DNA of 9,342 nt from Candidatus Omnitrophota bacterium (lineage in GTDB: Bacteria > Omnitrophota > Gorgyraeia > Zapsychrales > Fredricksoniimonadaceae): the NCBI GenBank assembly GCA_017987425.1, contig JAGNTT010000069.1, positions 1 to 9,342 on the forward strand, in the 5' to 3' direction. The notes below the pieces were generated by a model that saw only the letters and a program-made list of their open reading frames with translations, was not told the origin of the DNA and made no database searches. Made by a program: the position numbers and the translations under genes. Below are positions 7,739 through 9,342 of the stretch, piece by piece; positions within the stretch are counted from its first letter, which is position 1, and the number at the start of each line of letters is the position of its first letter.

Positions 7739-9175
7739 ATGCTTTTTAATTCTTTCCATTTTCTTATTTTTTTTCCCGTCGTCGCGGTTCTCTATTTTTT
7801 GATGAGCCACCGTTATCGCTGGTTCTGGCTTTTGTCCGCCAGCTGTTATTTTTACATGGCGTTTATACCTGCCTATATCTGTGTTTTATTTGTCACCATC
7901 ATCATTGATTATTTCGCGGCAATTCTTATAGAGAGAACAGAAGGCAGAACACGCAAGGCATACTTGATTGCGAGTATTCTCTCAACCTGTCTGGTACTTT
8001 TCATTTTTAAGTATTTCAATTTTTTCAATGCCAACCTTGCGGCGCTGGCCCGTTTTGTTCACTGGAATTACTCAATAGAAGGGTTGTCGCTGATCCTGCC
8101 CATCGGCTTGTCGTTTCATACATTTCAAAGCCTCAGTTATGTGATTGAAGTTTACCGCGGACGGCAGAAGGCCGAACATCATTTCGGAATCTATGCGTTA
8201 TATGTCATGTTTTTCCCGCAGCTGGTGGCGGGGCCCATCGAACGGCCCCAGAATCTTCTACACCAGTTCCGTGAACAGCACGCGCCGGATTATGAACGGA
8301 TCACCAGCGGGCTCCGGCTTATGATGTGGGGCTTTTTTAAGAAGATCATAATCGCCGACCGCCTGGCAGTGTTTGTCGGTGAGGTTTACGGTCATCCGGA
8401 GAATTTTCACGGACGGATTATCCTCTGGGTGACATATTGCTTTGCCGTCCAGATCTACTGCGATTTTTCCGGTTATACGGACATTGCCCGCGGCGCGGCA
8501 CGGGTCATGGGATTCGAATTGATGAAGAACTTTAAAAGTCCCTACTTTGCCGAGTCTGTGGCTGAATTCTGGCGCCGCTGGCACATTTCCCTCTCAACGT
8601 GGTTTAAGGATTATGTTTACATTCCGCTTGGAGGCAGCCACGTTTCTAGATGGCGGTGGTCTTTAAACCTGATGATCGTCTTTTTGATCAGCGGCCTCTG
8701 GCACGGGGCCAACTGGACGTTTATTATTTGGGGAGCGCTGCATGGTTTTTATTTATTGTGTTCCATTATGACGGATAAATTAAGGAAAAAGATCGCCGGT
8801 CTCTTCGGTTTAAACGCGTATCCGAATGTCCGCAAGGCGCTGAGAATCTTCATCACATTTCATCTGGTTTGTTTCGCCTGGATTTTCTTCCGCGCGGATT
8901 CCATGGAACATGCGTTCACTATTATCCGGAACATGTTCGGTCAGGGGGCGCCGGGAAGCGTGGATTACGTCGATGGTTTTAACTTTAAGGAAAAGATATT
9001 TATCATTCTGTGTGTGCTGACGCTCGAGATCGTTCAGCACAACAAAGACTATTTAAGAAAGGTTTTTGCGCAAAGCCCGATGCCTTTGCGATGGGCGGCT
9101 TATTACGGCTTTATTCTTTTCTTGATCTTTTTCGGGACGTATAAAACCCAGCAGTTCATTTATTTTCAGTTTTGA
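7739..9175 (+). CDS. MBOAT family membrane-bound O-acyltransferase (AlgI/DltB type)
   Basis: The 478-residue product is a polytopic inner-membrane protein. It opens with MLFNSFHFLIFFP, the typical start of AlgI-like MBOAT proteins, which supports the ATG at 7739 although the upstream AGG is only one base away and thus a poor ribosome site. Family motifs are LPIGLSFHTFQSLSYVIEVYRG, FFPQLVAGPIERP, FCDFSGYTDIARG-like YCDFSGYTDIARG, WRRWHISLSTWFKDYVYIPLGG (His282) and SGLWHGANWTFIIWGALHG. His322 in the last motif is the expected catalytic histidine. MBOAT proteins of this type take an acyl group from a cytosolic donor and pass it across the membrane to an extracytoplasmic partner that modifies a polysaccharide or teichoic acid. 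The next gene starts within its stop codon, pointing to a coupled partner. Which polymer is modified cannot be told from this window. Confidence 0.95.
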   Translation: MLFNSFHFLIFFPVVAVLYFLMSHRYRWFWLLSASCYFYMAFIPAYICVLFVTIIIDYFAAILIERTEGRTRKAYLIASILSTCLVLFIFKYFNFFNANLAALARFVHWNYSIEGLSLILPIGLSFHTFQSLSYVIEVYRGRQKAEHHFGIYALYVMFFPQLVAGPIERPQNLLHQFREQHAPDYERITSGLRLMMWGFFKKIIIADRLAVFVGEVYGHPENFHGRIILWVTYCFAVQIYCDFSGYTDIARGAARVMGFELMKNFKSPYFAESVAEFWRRWHISLSTWFKDYVYIPLGGSHVSRWRWSLNLMIVFLISGLWHGANWTFIIWGALHGFYLLCSIMTDKLRKKIAGLFGLNAYPNVRKALRIFITFHLVCFAWIFFRADSMEHAFTIIRNMFGQGAPGSVDYVDGFNFKEKIFIILCVLTLEIVQHNKDYLRKVFAQSPMPLRWAAYYGFILFLIFFGTYKTQQFIYFQF

Positions 9176-9342
9176 TGACCATGTCTAAGAAACTTCAAAA
9201 ATCATTATTATTCGTCGCTGTTTTTGCGGTGCTGGCGACAGTGCTTCATTTTCTGCTGATTGCCGGTCTCCGCCGTTATGAAGGCGGCGCAAGTTTTGAC
9301 GTCTGGAACCAGGTCATGGACGGAAAAGCGGGGGCGGAAATC
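9175..9342 (+). CDS. Membrane-anchored protein following the MBOAT gene, possible acyl-transfer partner (3' partial)
   Basis: The ATG at 9175 shares its A with the MBOAT stop codon (TGATG), so translation is probably coupled; a second in-frame ATG at 9181 is an alternative start. The 56 codons in the window encode a short basic stretch (SKKLQK), one hydrophobic helix at about residues 11-30, then a soluble segment with FDVWNQVMDGKAGAEI at the window edge. This gives an N-terminal inner-membrane anchor with the remainder outside. Genes at this place after an AlgI-type MBOAT often encode SGNH hydrolase-like or AlgJ/AlgX-like proteins that complete polysaccharide O-acetylation, and the segment before the edge looks like the lead-in to an SGNH motif strand. 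The diagnostic catalytic residues lie beyond the window, so the family is inference. Confidence 0.7.
   Translation, partial: MTMSKKLQKSLLFVAVFAVLATVLHFLLIAGLRRYEGGASFDVWNQVMDGKAGAEI

Overview
The window reads as a stretch of a Gram-negative bacterial chromosome, all genes on the + strand and densely packed, with moderate GC. The giant first gene (at least 1,970 codons), which joins a TolC-like outer-membrane domain to inner-membrane helices and cytosolic domains, suggests a lineage known for giant envelope proteins, such as Omnitrophota or a PVC relative. That placement is inference; no rRNA or other marker gene is present.

Region 1 (start to 5921) is one open reading frame whose 5' end lies outside the window. 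It holds the second half of a TolC/OEP fold, a long helical region, one transmembrane helix, a helical domain, a two-helix hairpin, an alpha/beta domain with no family I can name with confidence, a Gly/Asn/Asp-rich linker and a C-terminal helical tail. If the reading is right, one polypeptide would run from the outer membrane to the cytoplasm.

Region 2 (about 5950 to 7707) is a group of three small genes with short gaps and good ribosome binding sites: a DoxX-like four-helix membrane protein, an exported type II haloacid dehalogenase-like protein with an altered active site, and a small cupin that aligns without gaps to the metal-binding positions of bacterial cupin hydroxynitrile lyases. Two TATAAT boxes, both in the context CGTATAAT, lie before the first and third of these genes.

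Region 3 (7739 to the end) is an MBOAT O-acyltransferase of the AlgI/DltB type followed by a gene that starts inside its stop codon (TGATG) and runs off the window. The second product begins with a membrane anchor. The pair looks like an acyl-transfer module for a surface or exported polysaccharide, with the MBOAT moving the acyl group across the inner membrane and the second protein possibly passing it on outside.

No tRNA, rRNA, CRISPR array, insertion sequence or convincing intrinsic terminator was seen.
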